Assembly (NCBI RefSeq): GCF_022539505.1
Contig: NC_061508.1
Location: 34,032,256-34,096,255 of the forward strand
Length of the DNA: 64,000 nt
Direction: 5' to 3'
Origin: Lolium rigidum
Taxonomy: Eukaryota > Streptophyta > Magnoliopsida > Poales > Poaceae
Shown in pieces: positions 1 to 10,365 of this stretch (within the stretch, counting starts at the first letter, position 1; the number at the start of each line of letters is the position of its first letter). A program made the translations under genes and the position numbers. The notes beneath the pieces are model-generated. The model worked only from the letters and a program-made list of their open reading frames with translations. It searched no databases and had not been told where the DNA came from.

Positions 1-415
1 GATCGCCTTGAGAAGAGGGGATGACCCATTGCTATAATTTGCCCTCTTTGTAGGGGTCACGACGAGTCGGCTTCTCACCTTCTCTTCAAGTGCCTCTACT
101 CCATCCGTATTTGGAAGATGGTTAAGGATTGGCTACAAATTCACGACTTCGACCCCTCTTCTTGGGATGAGTTTGACAACGTTGAGATTTGGTGGACCTT
201 TGTCGCCTTGGCTCATGAATCATGACGGTCGAAGGAAAGCAATGGGCACCATTCTTATATTGGTGGCATGGGAAATTTGGAGTGAACGAAATGCAAGAAC
301 CTTCAAGAATGTGAGCACCATGCTAACAATCGTCTTCCATAGAATCAAGTCGGAAGCTAAGACATGGGTTATTGCTGGTGCCAAACACTTGGGTCTATTC
401 ATGGCGGATGTGTAA
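1..415 (+). pseudogene. LINE reverse-transcriptase C-terminal (zf-RVT) remnant
   Basis: In frame 1 the first 230 bases read as the zinc-binding region that follows the reverse transcriptase of plant L1-like retrotransposons: DRLEKRG, then CPLCRGHDESASHLLFKC with the typical C-x2-C...H-x4-C spacing, then a Trp-rich stretch. A TGA replaces the usual Trp codon just before the zinc motif. The frame shifts near position 230, and the tail (AWEIWSERNARTF, a common end of this domain) continues in another frame to the stop at 415. The 5' part of the element lies outside the window. It is a dead fragment; host function is not expected. Confidence 0.75.
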
Positions 416-1239
416 ACTTATATTCCTCGGGTTGTAAAACTAAATTTGGACCGCCAAACTCTTCTTCTCTATTAATGAATTATGGCAAATCTTTTGCCTT
501 TCTTTCAAATAAAATATACAAAGGTACACTGTCAATCGTTTCAGCTAATTTATCTGCCCAACAAGCAAACTCCAAGAAGGCCAAAGTCCCAAACTCCACG
601 TACGACATCGCACAACAGGCCTATGCACGTCCATAAAAAAGTTAAAGACAGCCTCATGCATGTAGTATGTGTATACAAGTTATTAAAAAAAAAGTAGTAC
701 GTGGATACAAGCATATGTCTAATTTCATTTAGCTTCATCTAGCTATGCACGAGTAGTTTACTACTACATGATCGTATGGTTCTTGGAGATAGGAGCACTG
801 TACTATACACATGCTAAACAATCCTTGTCGTATGTGGACCTAGCTTTTAGTCACGGCAACTCGGCAACTGCCAAGCTACTGCGTTCCATCGTACATACTT
901 GACTTTTTATTTCCTGTAACAATTAGGTTAAATCGGTTAAAAATTGAACACAAAACCGAATTGTTGGGTAATCGAATTACAGATTAATTAGAAAACCAAT
1001 ATAATTTCGGTTCTTATTTCTTATTACCCGAATTATCAAAGAAACCAAAAAACTGAACCGAATGCCCAGGCCTAGCAGCATCGGATTTGGAAGCTAGAGT
1101 TTTGCCGAACGGGGCCAATAAGGGAGTTAATAAAAAAGTTAGGCCCAATTTAAATTAGCTACTAATTTGTCGCATCTACCATTTTTACTGGGTGGATGCA
1201 AATTTCAAGTTTGGTGATTATTTTTAAGTACCACACTTT
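416..1239. other. Intergenic, no gene seen
   Basis: AT-rich sequence with no reading frame that resembles a known protein and no clear terminal repeats. Short ORFs here have no recognisable domain. Confidence 0.6.
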
Positions 1240-1757
1240 CATAGCACATTCACATATTTTTTTCCTGAAAATAGGCACTAATATTCACTGTACCCCTAGT
1301 TTAAATTTGAATTTGAATGAATTTAGCTAAAAATTCAGTATATGGCTGCGGACCGATATAATCCCTCAAACCCTGGATTTTCCCTAGCTACCGTGTCCCA
1401 CGAGTGGAAGTGAAATGGTTGCGGTGTGCACGTTAGTTTTAATAGCCACTTCAAAAAAAAACACCCATTTTAACCCTCTTGGGCAGTGATAAAATGAAGA
1501 TTCTATTTTTTTTTATGAAAAAACAAAATACCTTAGTTTGCAAAGTTGTTGGCAACAAAAACATGCACAACTCTGCCAAAAAAAAAGGACCAACTCTGTA
1601 TAAGTGGGGTCATGATTCGGTTATCCCACACCTTCACGACACCTCCTTGTATTTTTTTCCAAAAAAAGTTTTGATTGTGCTTAATATACCCCGAGTTCAA
1701 ATTTTAATTTATATGGATTGAGCTAAAAAATAATTCAGTATATTGCTGTAACCCGAT
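1240..1757. repeat. Diverged direct repeat, two copies about 390 bp apart
   Basis: Segment 1240-1359 and segment 1627-1754 align by eye: both run through a T-rich stretch, a TACCCC(T/G)AGTT block, an AATTTGAAT-like block, AGCTAAAAA, TTCAGTATAT and end in CGATAT. The first copy stops matching exactly where an inverted-repeat motif (1361-1381) begins. Confidence 0.55.
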
Positions 1758-2344
1758 ATTGCCGCAACGAGGGTCTTGATCGAGTTTCTAGACACGATAG
1801 GAACTACAATGTGTTCAACAAGTACACAGGCAGACCAGGCGATCGGAACAAACATTGGTCGACCACACGTGGAGACCCGGATGGAGAAGGAGAAGGAGGC
1901 GGCTACGAGCTCATTGTTATCTCTACTACTTATAAAGGCACGAAGTGCCGTAGGAAAAATAAATCTGGACCATCCATCCACTCCTTCCCCGCACGGCGCA
2001 CGCCCCACACTCCCAGCGCTGATTTTTAGGGATCAATTCCACCAGATTTATGCTACGTTGTTAACAAGAAGTTAATACGCCAATTTTCCCTTCCTTTCCT
2101 ATCATCACACGACGCCCTTATTTCCGATCCTCCCATCGCGCTTCCCCGACCACCATATCTTACCACGTTATGTGCATTAGATGCATATCGCCAAATAATT
2201 CCACAAAGGGGACGCTAAAGAAGACCATCAAACGGACTGAACCAACAATCCAATCGCGATCTGCAGTCCCGGGAGGCGATGGATCGCCGACGTCGGCAAA
2301 GGGCGCATGCAATAGATCGCTGACGTCGGCAGAGAGCACACGCG

Positions 2345-2575
2345 GTGGACAAGGTGGCGGCGGTGCTACGGAAGGTATGGCGCGGAACAGCGGAAGGTAA
2401 GGTGCTGACTGCGGATATCAGCGTGCTCCGGCGCGAGTTCGGCGCTCTGGGGCGCGGTCATGCACACGGCCGCCAGCCCCGAGCAGGCCACGTTCTGCGA
2501 CCACCAGCTCGCATACAGGCTCAGCTTTGGGTGCCGGACAGCAGCCATCCATCTTATGTTTATGCAAACAAGCCA
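2345..2575. other. GC-rich coding-like patch inside the Helitron-like unit
   Basis: This 230-bp block is markedly GC-richer than its surroundings and stays open in several frames on both strands: plus-strand 2460-2654 starting MHTAASPEQATF, and minus-strand 2548-2366 starting MAAVRHPKLSLYASWW. GC-rich exons of grass genes often look like this, so a captured exon is plausible, but no family was recognised and no function is proposed. Confidence 0.3.
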
Positions 2576-3196
2576 ACTAGGTTTACGAAATTATGTCAGT
2601 GTTATTATCCTGCAAAAATACATGATGCATTTGTGTACAGTTTATTATCCCTAAAAAGTACCAAAGTTTATCTTGACCTGTACATATCGTTCTTAACTTC
2701 TTCTTTTTTTACATTGTATATAGATTAACGAAGGAAGAGCAAACAAGGCCATAAGTACAAACTGATTACAAGACCAGACACAAAAGAACAATCCTACTGA
2801 GGACCTACGCCCATCGTCTTACAGAGAGACAACGAAAATAGAGTATCATGCATTTGTTTTTCAAGATGACAGGGTTAGTATAAGCAATTCTACTGACGGC
2901 CTATAAGAAATTCCATTGAACTTTTTAAATTAATTAAAAGAGAGTTATCATGCATTTTTTTTCATATTTCACTTAGAATTTTCGACCTATGACAAATTTC
3001 AAAACTAAAATAGAATATAGGACACATGTTTTTAAATTTCCCAAGGAGTTTGCCTAATATATTACAAATTTAGAACTTCTTATACCGATTGATCTCAATA
3101 ATACTATTGTTCTCGGAATGCCGGAGTATAAACTCTTGCATGTTGCCCTCTATGAGATTTGATGCTCTTGGAAGATGACAAGGTTATGCAAGTTTA

Positions 3197-3453
3197 TCTT
3201 CCTATGTTCCAAAATATAAGGCGTCCTTAAATTCGCGGGTCAGTGGCTTACAACTTTGACTATAATTTGTACTTATAGTGTATCCACAAAATTTGTATAA
3301 ATATATGCGAAACGAAAGAGAACTGTAAGATGAATGCAATGATACAATTAATAGATACATGCTCAATCCATATACTTTACTATATATTAGTTGTTAAAGT
3401 TATGCATCAAAGACCGTGCAAAAAATGTGCCTTTTATTTTTGGGCGGAGGGAG
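3197..3453. mobile_element. Stowaway-type MITE (257 bp)
   Basis: The left end (TCTTCCTATGTTCCAAAATA) and the reverse complement of the right end (CTCCCTCCGCCCAAAAATA) form the degenerate TIR typical of grass Stowaway elements, and the unit is flanked by TA at 3195-3196 and 3454-3455. The interior is AT-rich and non-coding. Confidence 0.75.
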
Positions 3454-3688
3454 TAGAAAAGTAGATATATGTGCTAATGTATACTTTTGGTAATACTATG
3501 AGATTTTTTATTTTGTTTGTGATAGATGTATGTCCTTGGCAACTGTATGTCGCAGATGAATTAGGAATTTTGGAAGTTGTAGACAGCGCAATGCAAGCAT
3601 ACAGTTTATGAGCAGGGTATATATTTTAATTACTAGAGGACATACAATTGAGCAAATTGTTGAGGTTTTTCTTTGCTGCTCTTAACAG

Positions 3689-3773
3689 GGTGATGCCTAC
3701 ATTTATTTGGAGAAAGTAGAGAACTGTAGCTTTGATGATGTCTTGGAAGTTGGAACTACGTACAAATTAGACG
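3689..3773 (+). other. Exon-like 85-bp segment
   Basis: Preceded by a pyrimidine-rich stretch ending CTTAACAG and followed by GTAGTT, this stretch is open for 28 codons (begins GDAYIYLEKVENC). It could be an exon carried by the Helitron-like unit. No family is recognised. Confidence 0.3.
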
Positions 3774-3957
3774 GTAGTTCTTTTTTTATCAGAGTCACAA
3801 ATTTTACTCCATGATCCGTGCATATAACTTTCAAAAGATTGTACATGCATTCTTAACATTATGTTATTCACTCTGAATATTCCAAGAAATGAATTCTATG
3901 TTTGAACGATATTTATATGTTAGAGACATGTGCATGTTAGAAACAGTATTCTGATGA

Positions 3958-4203
3958 TTGCGATTGAATAGTGACACAGTGGAACATCCCGATCATGGCT
4001 TCAATAAGATGAATGTTGATCCAAGGTTCTGTGAAAATTTAAACCGTGGAAGCTATGGGGCGGTGCTTCGTGATTGGAATGGACATGTAATGCCTTCGAA
4101 GTCTGTTGGTGAAACTTCTGAGGCCATTGCATGCATTCGAAGTCTGAACTTAGCTCATGGACTAGATTTAGAAGTGTGGAGTTTGCAAACGATTTCTAGA
4201 TAA
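3958..4203 (+). pseudogene. RNase H-like (RVT_3) fragment
   Basis: The translation contains NVDPRF, then GAVLRDWNGHV, then EAIACIRSLNLAHGLDLEVW. This is the order seen in the plant RNase H-like domain at the end of LINE polyproteins: N-x-D-G-A-F, GxVxRDxxG, E-A-x-A...AL-x-A. The canonical NVDGAF is changed to NVDPRF, there is no proper ATG, and the domain stops before the second catalytic Asp motif. It lies in the 3' part of the Helitron-like unit and is probably a captured LINE or gene scrap. Confidence 0.55.
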
Positions 4204-4553
4204 AACAATGTTATTGCTCATGGACTAGATTTGTTTAGTAGGATCTCGGCGAGTTGGCCGTGTCCTGTAATCAAACTATTTTAGTTTGTTAAATATAATC
4301 TGAATTCAGAAAAGACACTTTGGAAACATAGAGTTCATATAAACCATGTTTATATTGTGAAGAAGTGCGTTGCACGTGCACACTAACTAGTGGTGACAAG
4401 TGACAACACTCAAATACGTTATTAGCTCCACGTGGCAGATGGCCATCAGCCGTTGCAATGCAAAAAAGAAAACCATGTGCAACGCATGTGCACATTTGCC
4501 AGTAAAGTACTCTAGACACTTTTGTTAGTAAAATCCAGGGTTTGAGGGAGTAT

Positions 4554-4562
4554 TAGTTTCTC
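4554..4562. repeat. MULE target-site duplication, left copy
   Basis: The 9-mer TAGTTTCTC directly precedes the left TIR and is repeated exactly at 12107-12115 after the right TIR. Nine base pairs is the Mutator-class TSD length. Confidence 0.9.
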
Positions 4563-4659
4563 GGGATTTCTAGTTTCGTGCCCCTGGTTCGTTAGTTGTA
4601 CTCAGTTTTCCCCAGCCTCTTAACTTTTCCTCAGTTTTCCCCTCCCTCTAGTTTGAAAC
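4563..4659 (+). repeat. MULE left terminal inverted repeat
   Basis: About 97 bp matching the reverse complement of 12011-12106 with only a few substitutions and indels; the homology fades after GTTTGAAAC. Confidence 0.9.
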
Positions 4660-5134
4660 CCCTTTCAGAGGCTCGGACGGGAGGGTTGCCGTCTGTTCAG
4701 AGGCCTTCCGTTACCGGTGACGGCTAGGGAGCCGCGGTGGTTTTGACTTGACCGTTGCTTTCGAAATGTGTTGACTATTGACTGGAAGAGCTGACCCAAA
4801 GCTTTCCCCTCCGTCCGAGACTGGAGGAGCTCACACGCCGCCCCTCCGCCGCCACGCCATCATGCCCACCTACCTTATGGCGTCGTCCGCCGCCGAGCCG
4901 GCCCCGCCCCCACCACCACCCCCGGGCTCCGCCTCCACCAGATCTGGATCTACCCCTGTCCTCTTTGTAATTCCGTCTGGTGTGTAGACTATTCCCGCCA
5001 GCCGTGGAGAAGATTGGGAATCGGAGGGATCTAACGCATGGATTCCATCTGGGTAAGCATCGTCTGCCTATCCCATGTGAATTAACAGTAGGCAGTTTTT
5101 GAGCGCCAATCGTTGTTGCTCAACTAACTGCGTT

Positions 5135-5192
5135 GCTTTTCGAATAGGATGGATCCAGCGCTGGCTTTTCGAATAGGATGGATCCAGCGCTG
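5135..5192. repeat. Perfect 29-bp tandem duplication at the transposase start
   Basis: A unit starting GCTTTTCGAATAGGATGG occurs twice head to tail (5135-5163 and 5164-5192). It includes the likely splice acceptor (AATAG) and the start codon, so there are ATGs at 5149 and 5178. Because 29 is not a multiple of three, the first ATG is out of frame with the transposase. Confidence 0.9.
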
Positions 5193-8100
5193 GCTTTTCG
5201 GCTGGTGGTTAGGCTGGATTCTAGCTTTACGCGTGATTCTAAACGCTGTAAGACTGGGTTTAACTTCCCTGCGGTGGTTGCAACCACCATCTCGTTAACG
5301 GATTTCAAAGCTAACATCTACGATAACTACACCTGGAGCTCTCTCGATGCGGTTCATTTCGAATATTTCAACAGCTCGGAGGGAAGATTTGTTCCACTAA
5401 TTTCCGAAGACGATCCGGGATTTCTTTTTGCTTTGAATGCTTCTTGCCGGTTCGGTAAAATTCGTATCCATGTGGACAGGGGCCGGGCATCATCCGGTGC
5501 TGGGGCATCATCGGGTGGTCGGGCATCATGTCTCTCTACTGCCGCTGCCTCCGCTAATAGTGTGCGCCGTGGCGCTCCTTGTAGGTCCACGGCAGCACCA
5601 TCTGTCCCCGGTGCTAGTGGTAGCCGGATCGTTCGTACGGTCGATGTGGAGGACGATGCGGACATTGAGGATCAGCCTCCTCAAGATGATGAGGATGAGT
5701 TGATGTTTCCTGAATTGGTAGATCGATGCGATGAAGCGGGCAATGGAGGATCAATACATGGAAGATATGGCTTTTGGTGCCAGATTTGATGACACTGATG
5801 ATGAAGAGAAGAATGAGAATGATGACAGCCTCGTTTTAGCCGATTACGAAGGTGAAGACTTGCCAACAATTGAGTGGAACAGGGAGAAACCCCGACTTGT
5901 AGAAGGCACCGTGTTTCAAACGATGATGGACTGCCGTAATGCAATTACTACATATCACATTCTCACTAAGAATAATTTTGAGGTTATTAAAAGTGAGCCA
6001 GGTAGGTTCACAATTAAATGCCCATACCCAAGGTGTAGGTTTAGGCTGCATGCATCCACAATGCGCGAAGCGGCTTGGTTCGGGTACTACGCCAACCCAG
6101 TTGTGTATTTAGATCACGGTGTAAAATTTGTTATCTATTACTCGACATCCCTTATCATTATGTTTCAGATAAAGAAGAATAATGAGATCCATAGGTGTCC
6201 ACCTCTAGGGGAGAGCCGAGCTAAAAACAAAGCTAGCGAAGACTAGGTGGTTGGCGAGATGTAATCCTAGATTGGCTGAGAGAAGATCCTTCACTTGGTC
6301 CAACGAGCACTCGTAAAAAGGTGGTTGAGAAGTATAAAATGGAAGTACCTTACATGAGGATGTTCTATGCAAAGGAAATGGCTCTTGACAAGATCAATGG
6401 TCCATGGAATGAAAGCTTTCAGTTGCTTTACACTTTCAAAGCTGAAGTGGAGATGGCTAGTCCGAGCGAGTGTTGTAGCGATAGACAAGCATACGGTTTC
6501 CTACAAATTGAAAAGCGGGAAGGTAATGCACAAGGAATGTTTCAGAAGGGCTTTTGTTTGTTTCAAAGCTTGCTGGAAAGGCTTTTTGGACGGTTGCGTG
6601 GCCTTATTTGGCCGTGGATGCATCAGCTCTTCATGGCAGGTTTAAAGGACAGCTAGTTGTTGCTCATTGCGATTGATGGACATAATTGGATGTTCCCTGT
6701 TGCTTATGGGGTTTTGGAGGTTGAGTCACGGGAAAGTTGGACTTGGTTTCGCAGAATTTGCGCGACCTTATAGGTCATCCAACAGGACTTGTTATCCACA
6801 CGGACGCTTGCAAAGGTTTGGAGACTGCGGTAGAAGCAGTATTCCCCGGAGTGGAGCATAGGGAATGTATGCGACACTTGGTACGAGAATTTTACAAAGA
6901 ATTCAAGGGTAAAGTTTTTACTCGACAACCTATGGCCAGCTTCATACACATGCAGCTCTAGGAAGCATCTGTTTCATTTGGATGTGTTGTATAAACAAAA
7001 ACCTGGGGTGAAGGAGTACTTGGATGAACATCATGGTAGGGTGTGGTCAAGAAGCCAATTCAATGAAATTTGTAAGGTAGACTATGTAACAAGTAACCTT
7101 GCGGAGAGTTTCAATTCAAAGGTCAAGTCATCGAAAGGGCTTATGTTGTGGCAAATATTTGATAAGATTAGGCAGATGATCATGATAAAGATCGATCTGC
7201 GTCAAAGAATTGCATCCACAAATTATGTTGGCCATCTCATGCTCCCATCTTTGATTAAGTCTTTGCATGCCAGGGCAAAACAATTGAGGATGCGGTGCGT
7301 CAGAAAAGGAATGGAGGCTGAGGTAACCTACACTGACAAAGAAAACAGGCAGTGGAGGTATCCAGTGAGTTTGGTTGATAGGACATGCCATTGTAGGGGA
7401 TGGCAGATCCGTGGGATACCCTGCATACATTCATGAGTGTTATAGGGGGTGAAGATGGTGAAGTTGATCAGTATGTGTCAGAGTATTTCTCTGTTGCCAA
7501 ATTTAGGGCTGCATATGCTATGAATGTTCCTACCTTGTTGGGAAAAGACCAATGGATGAAAGTCGATCCAGGCTTCAAACTGTACTCTCCGAGTATTGAC
7601 TAGACCGGCGAGGTAGGCCGAGGAAGAATAGGATCGAGCTAGTGCAGAGGGTGGTGCACCGATTCGAAAACGTAAGTGCAAACGTTGTGGAATCCCTGGA
7701 CACATTGCTAGGCTTTGTAAAAATGGAGTTGACCCAGCTTTTGGAATGGAAGATCGAGCGGGAGCGAGAAAATGCGAGAGGAGAATGAAGCAGACAATTC
7801 AACTTGAGATTGAAGCAGCAGTTCAACATGAGGTGATTGAAGCGAGCAAATGCGAGAGGAGATTGAAGCGACGAGTTCAACATGAGGAGATTGAAGCAGC
7901 AAATGCAGAGGAGATTGAAGCAGCAGTTCAACATGAGGAGATTGAACCGATGGATCGAGAGCGGGGGGAACAGATGGATGTAGAGCTGCTTGAACAATTG
8001 GATGGAGAGCAGAGGGAACAGATGGATATAAAATGGCTTCAACCGATGAGTCTAGAGGAGAGGGAACAGTATAGTCGAGAATGCCACGAAAGTGGTAAGG

Positions 8101-8291
8101 CCATGATACAAGCTAACTTCGAAGAGTACATGGCAGAAGAAAAAGCACAAGCTTTGCGGAAGAAGAAGAACAAGAAAGAGGGCAAAAGGAAGGTAGACAC
8201 CGGTAATATCCCCGTTAGGGTTACCGGAGTAAGGTGGTGGCCCGGCGAGTCACACCAGGAGCAAGAGAAAGATTTTATTCTGAACAACTAA
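5178..8291 (+). pseudogene. MuDR-type (MURA) transposase, decayed
   Basis: Domain order matches plant MuDR transposases. 5178-5735 is an N-terminal PB1-like/acidic region (MDPALAFRLVVRLD...). About 5731-6243 is the MuDR N-terminal domain (FQTMMDCRNAITTYHI, CPYPRCRFRLHAS), interrupted by an apparent intron ending TTTCAG at 6170. 6320-7130 is the MULE transposase core with the DDE context VDASALHGRF, HTDACKGLETAVEAVFPGVE and TSNLAESFN. 7320-7436 is a SWIM zinc finger (CHCRGWQIRGIPCIH). About 7660-7720 is a CCHC knuckle (CKRCGIPGHIARLC). The last part is a Glu/Gln-rich tail with degenerate EEIEAA repeats ending at 8291. Frames change near 5735, 6250, 6460, 6590, 6655, 6965 and 7436. A short first exon (MDSI) may lie at 5037-5050. 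Not functional as it stands. Confidence 0.88.
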
Positions 8292-8508
8292 TTTGAATTT
8301 GTATGAACAGTTTGTATTGGGGTTCCCTTTGTATTGGCGATCCCTTTGTGTTGAACAATTTGTATTGGGGATACCTTTGTGTTGAACAATTTGAATTTGT
8401 ATGAACAATTTGTATTTGTATGAACAATTTGTATTGTGGTTCCCTTTGTATTGGGGATCCCTTTGTGTTGAACAATTTGAATTTGTATGAACAATTTGTA
8501 TGCCACAT
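8290..8508. repeat. Minisatellite based on TTTGTATTGGGG/TTTGTATGAACA
   Basis: Directly after the transposase stop, two short modules (TTGTATTGGGGTTCCCTTTG and TTGAATTTGTATGAACAA) alternate irregularly about ten times. This makes the sequence open in all three minus frames, which is a repeat artefact and not coding. Confidence 0.8.
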
Positions 8509-8525
8509 TTAAGCCACATTTATCA

Positions 8526-8557
8526 TTTTAGGGTTTTAGGGTTTTAGGGTTTTAGGG
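8526..8557 (+). repeat. Four copies of TTTTAGGG
   Basis: Four perfect 8-mers, one T longer than the plant telomere unit TTTAGGG. Located inside the MULE, so not a chromosome end. Confidence 0.85.
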
Positions 8558-8560
8558 TTC

Positions 8561-9290
8561 AATTCAAAATAATTCAAAACATGGTGGAACCTTCCCATGG
8601 AGCCTTGTTATGTTACCTACAACCTAGAGAAATAATAATGGAAAAGGAAATATAGAGATATGAAGTTTTTATGCCAAAAGCTTCAAAATCACTTCCTAGT
8701 CCATGAGCTACTAGATATGAAGATGCAGGGCTTTACTGCTCAATACACCTCCCAAATACCCACTATGCTTACAAACTTTGTCCAAATAAGTCCAAATTCG
8801 TCACACTTGTGTATCTTTGAGTTGCAAACAATATCTAGTCGGCCAAAATGTAATATATTGTTCAAATAACACAATTTTACAATTTTTATGCCAAAAGCTT
8901 CAATTTCCCTTAGTCCGTTTATTATTTGGGTGCCCCTGTTTTACTTAGTGTTACTCGGTTTTCCCCTCCGGGCCCACTTGTTTTACTCGAGTCATACTCG
9001 GTTTTGCCCTTCCGATAAACATTTCCTCACTTTTCACCCTCTTAGTTCTACTCGAGTTTTCCTAACTTGTACTCACCGGCTGATCTCCGATTGGTCGAGA
9101 TGTATGTCACACGGATCTTGGTTAGTTGAAAGCTCAACGAACGCTTGCACCGTTCGATCATTTATGATCGGACGGCCTGTATCTCTCTCTCTACCACGAT
9201 GGACGCATACGGAGACAAGAGCAGAGCACATACCTACCAACCCTGGCAGTCGCATATTCCAGTCGCATCCTCCTCTCTCGTATTTCCTCT
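8561..9290. other. Non-coding MULE interior with an internal TIR-like stretch
   Basis: No gene is seen. From about 8920 to 9080 the sequence repeatedly resembles the MULE terminal repeat: GTGCCCCTGTTTTACTTAG, TTACTCGGTTTTCCCC, TTTCCTCACTTTTC and CTCGAGTTTTCC. This may be the left end of a nested MULE or an older terminus. Confidence 0.5.
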
Positions 9291-9296
9291 ATTACT

Positions 9297-9533
9297 ACGG
9301 CGGTCGCGGCGGCGCGGATCTAACTGTGCGTGCGGCGGCGCGGATCTAACCGTGCGTGTGGCGGCGTGCGGCGGCGCGGATCTAACCGTGCGTGCGGCGG
9401 CGTGCGGCGGCGCGGATCTAACCGTGCGTGCGGCGGCGCGGATCTAACCGTGCGTGCGGCGGCGTGCGGCGGCGCGGATCTAACCGTGCGTGCGGCGGCG
9501 TGCGGCGGCGCGGATCTGACCGTGCGTGCGCCG
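9297..9533. repeat. GC-rich tandem repeat (GCGGCGCGGATCTAACCGTGC)
   Basis: The core GGATCTAACCGTGCGTGC is repeated about seven times, separated by one or two GCGGCG spacers, giving units of about 24 and 34 bp. The unit length does not keep one frame, and the apparent proteins on both strands are by-products. Confidence 0.85.
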
Positions 9534-9649
9534 TGGATCTAAGAGTGCCGGTGAGGATCTAACCGTCAGAAATAGTTGAAATGTCTCTCTCTGTCTCTCT
9601 CGTCTCTAACCGGTGAGGATTCTATTCTCAGATCCGTTGAATGATGAAG

Positions 9650-9960
9650 AACACCAAGACGGCGGCCGTGCCGACGGTGGTCATCGATGCCACGAACATT
9701 GAAGCCATCGCCTACAACATCGCTTCGACGGCGCAGACCCGGCCTTCAATGTCGGAGCTCTGTTGATGTCTCACTTCCGGTGTCGAGAGTGCGAATCGAT
9801 GCCAAGACGATTGAAGCCATCGTCTACAACCGCGCCGCAAAGCCGCCGATCCAGCCCTCCGCAGATCCGTCGCCGATGAAGTACACCAAGACAGCGGCGG
9901 TTCCGACACTCGGTCATCGATGCCACGAACATTGAAGCCATCGCCGATAACATCGCTTCA
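9650..9960. repeat. Internal duplication of an IEAIAYNIAS-coding segment
   Basis: The block around 9650-9730 (ACCAAGACGGCGGCCGTGCC, ATCGATGCCACGAACATTGA) recurs at 9878-9960, and a third, weaker copy lies at 9795-9835. Codons such as IDATNIEAIA are kept in two copies, but there is no continuous frame. It is probably a decayed MULE cargo or 5' region of the second gene. Confidence 0.6.
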
Positions 9961-10365
9961 ACGTTTGATGGCGCGGATGACCGTGTTCGACGCCGCAAAT
10001 TGGGATAAATTATGATAAATTTGTATTTTTCAATTGCCAAATGGGATAAAATTGTTCGAACTACTACCTCCGTCTCAAAAAAAGCTTCTCCACGTTCTTG
10101 ATGTGTCCATGTACATCCGTATGTATGATTTGAATTCTATCCCAACTTGATTGGGAAGATATTGATATGTATTTGATCCGGAGGCTGGTACATGCTTTCA
10201 CTTTTGGGATCCCTTCACTTTTATAAAATGTTCATGCATTCTAAAATTATCGTGCGCATTACTTAGCACAAGTAGGAAATTGTACACCAAAATACAGTGC
10301 TTAGAGCCACAACAAAATATAGTGGTTAGAGCCATCTACTGAATAACAATTCTATACTAAATCGT
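9961..10365. other. AT-rich MULE interior, possible truncated Stowaway end
   Basis: No gene is visible. CTACCTCCGTCTCAAAAAAA at about 10065 looks like one end of a Stowaway-type MITE; a matching second end was not found. Confidence 0.35.

Larger units (their letters stand above)
1920..4390 (+). mobile_element. Helitron-like element with captured fragments
   Basis: The left end reads A|TCTCTACTACTTATAAAGG, the usual 5' start of grass Helitrons, with a small hairpin GGCACGAAGTGCC just inside. The right end has GTGCGTTGCACGTGCAC, which can pair GTGC with GCAC, followed after a few bases by CTAG|T. This fits the Helitron 3' rule of a hairpin plus CTRR, with insertion between A and T. No Rep/helicase frame is visible, so it would be non-autonomous. 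It contains a Stowaway MITE, an RNase H-like fragment and a short open exon-like stretch at 3689-3773 bounded by AG and GT. Termini were judged by eye only. Confidence 0.5.
1361..4550. mobile_element. Possible TA-flanked (mariner/Stowaway-like) element outlined by a 20-bp inverted repeat
   Basis: The motif TCCCTCAAACCCTGGATTTT at 1362-1381 recurs in perfect inverted form at 4530-4549. Both ends start with (A/C)TCCCTC, close to the CTCCCTC start of Stowaway elements, and both are bordered by TA (1359-1360 and 4551-4552). If real, the Helitron-like unit 1920-4390 is nested in it and the element itself is only about 0.7 kb. The TIR is short and the interior is not recognised, so this is tentative. 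Confidence 0.35.

Noticed and set aside
8250..8519. Three overlapping minus-strand ORFs of 72-89 codons
   Set aside because: They are read-throughs of the A/T minisatellite in all three frames.
8526..8557. Telomere
   Set aside because: Only four units, the unit is 8 bp and it lies inside a transposon.
9145..9542. ORFs with repeated GGADLTVRAA
   Set aside because: Product of a tandem repeat whose unit does not keep frame; no conserved protein.
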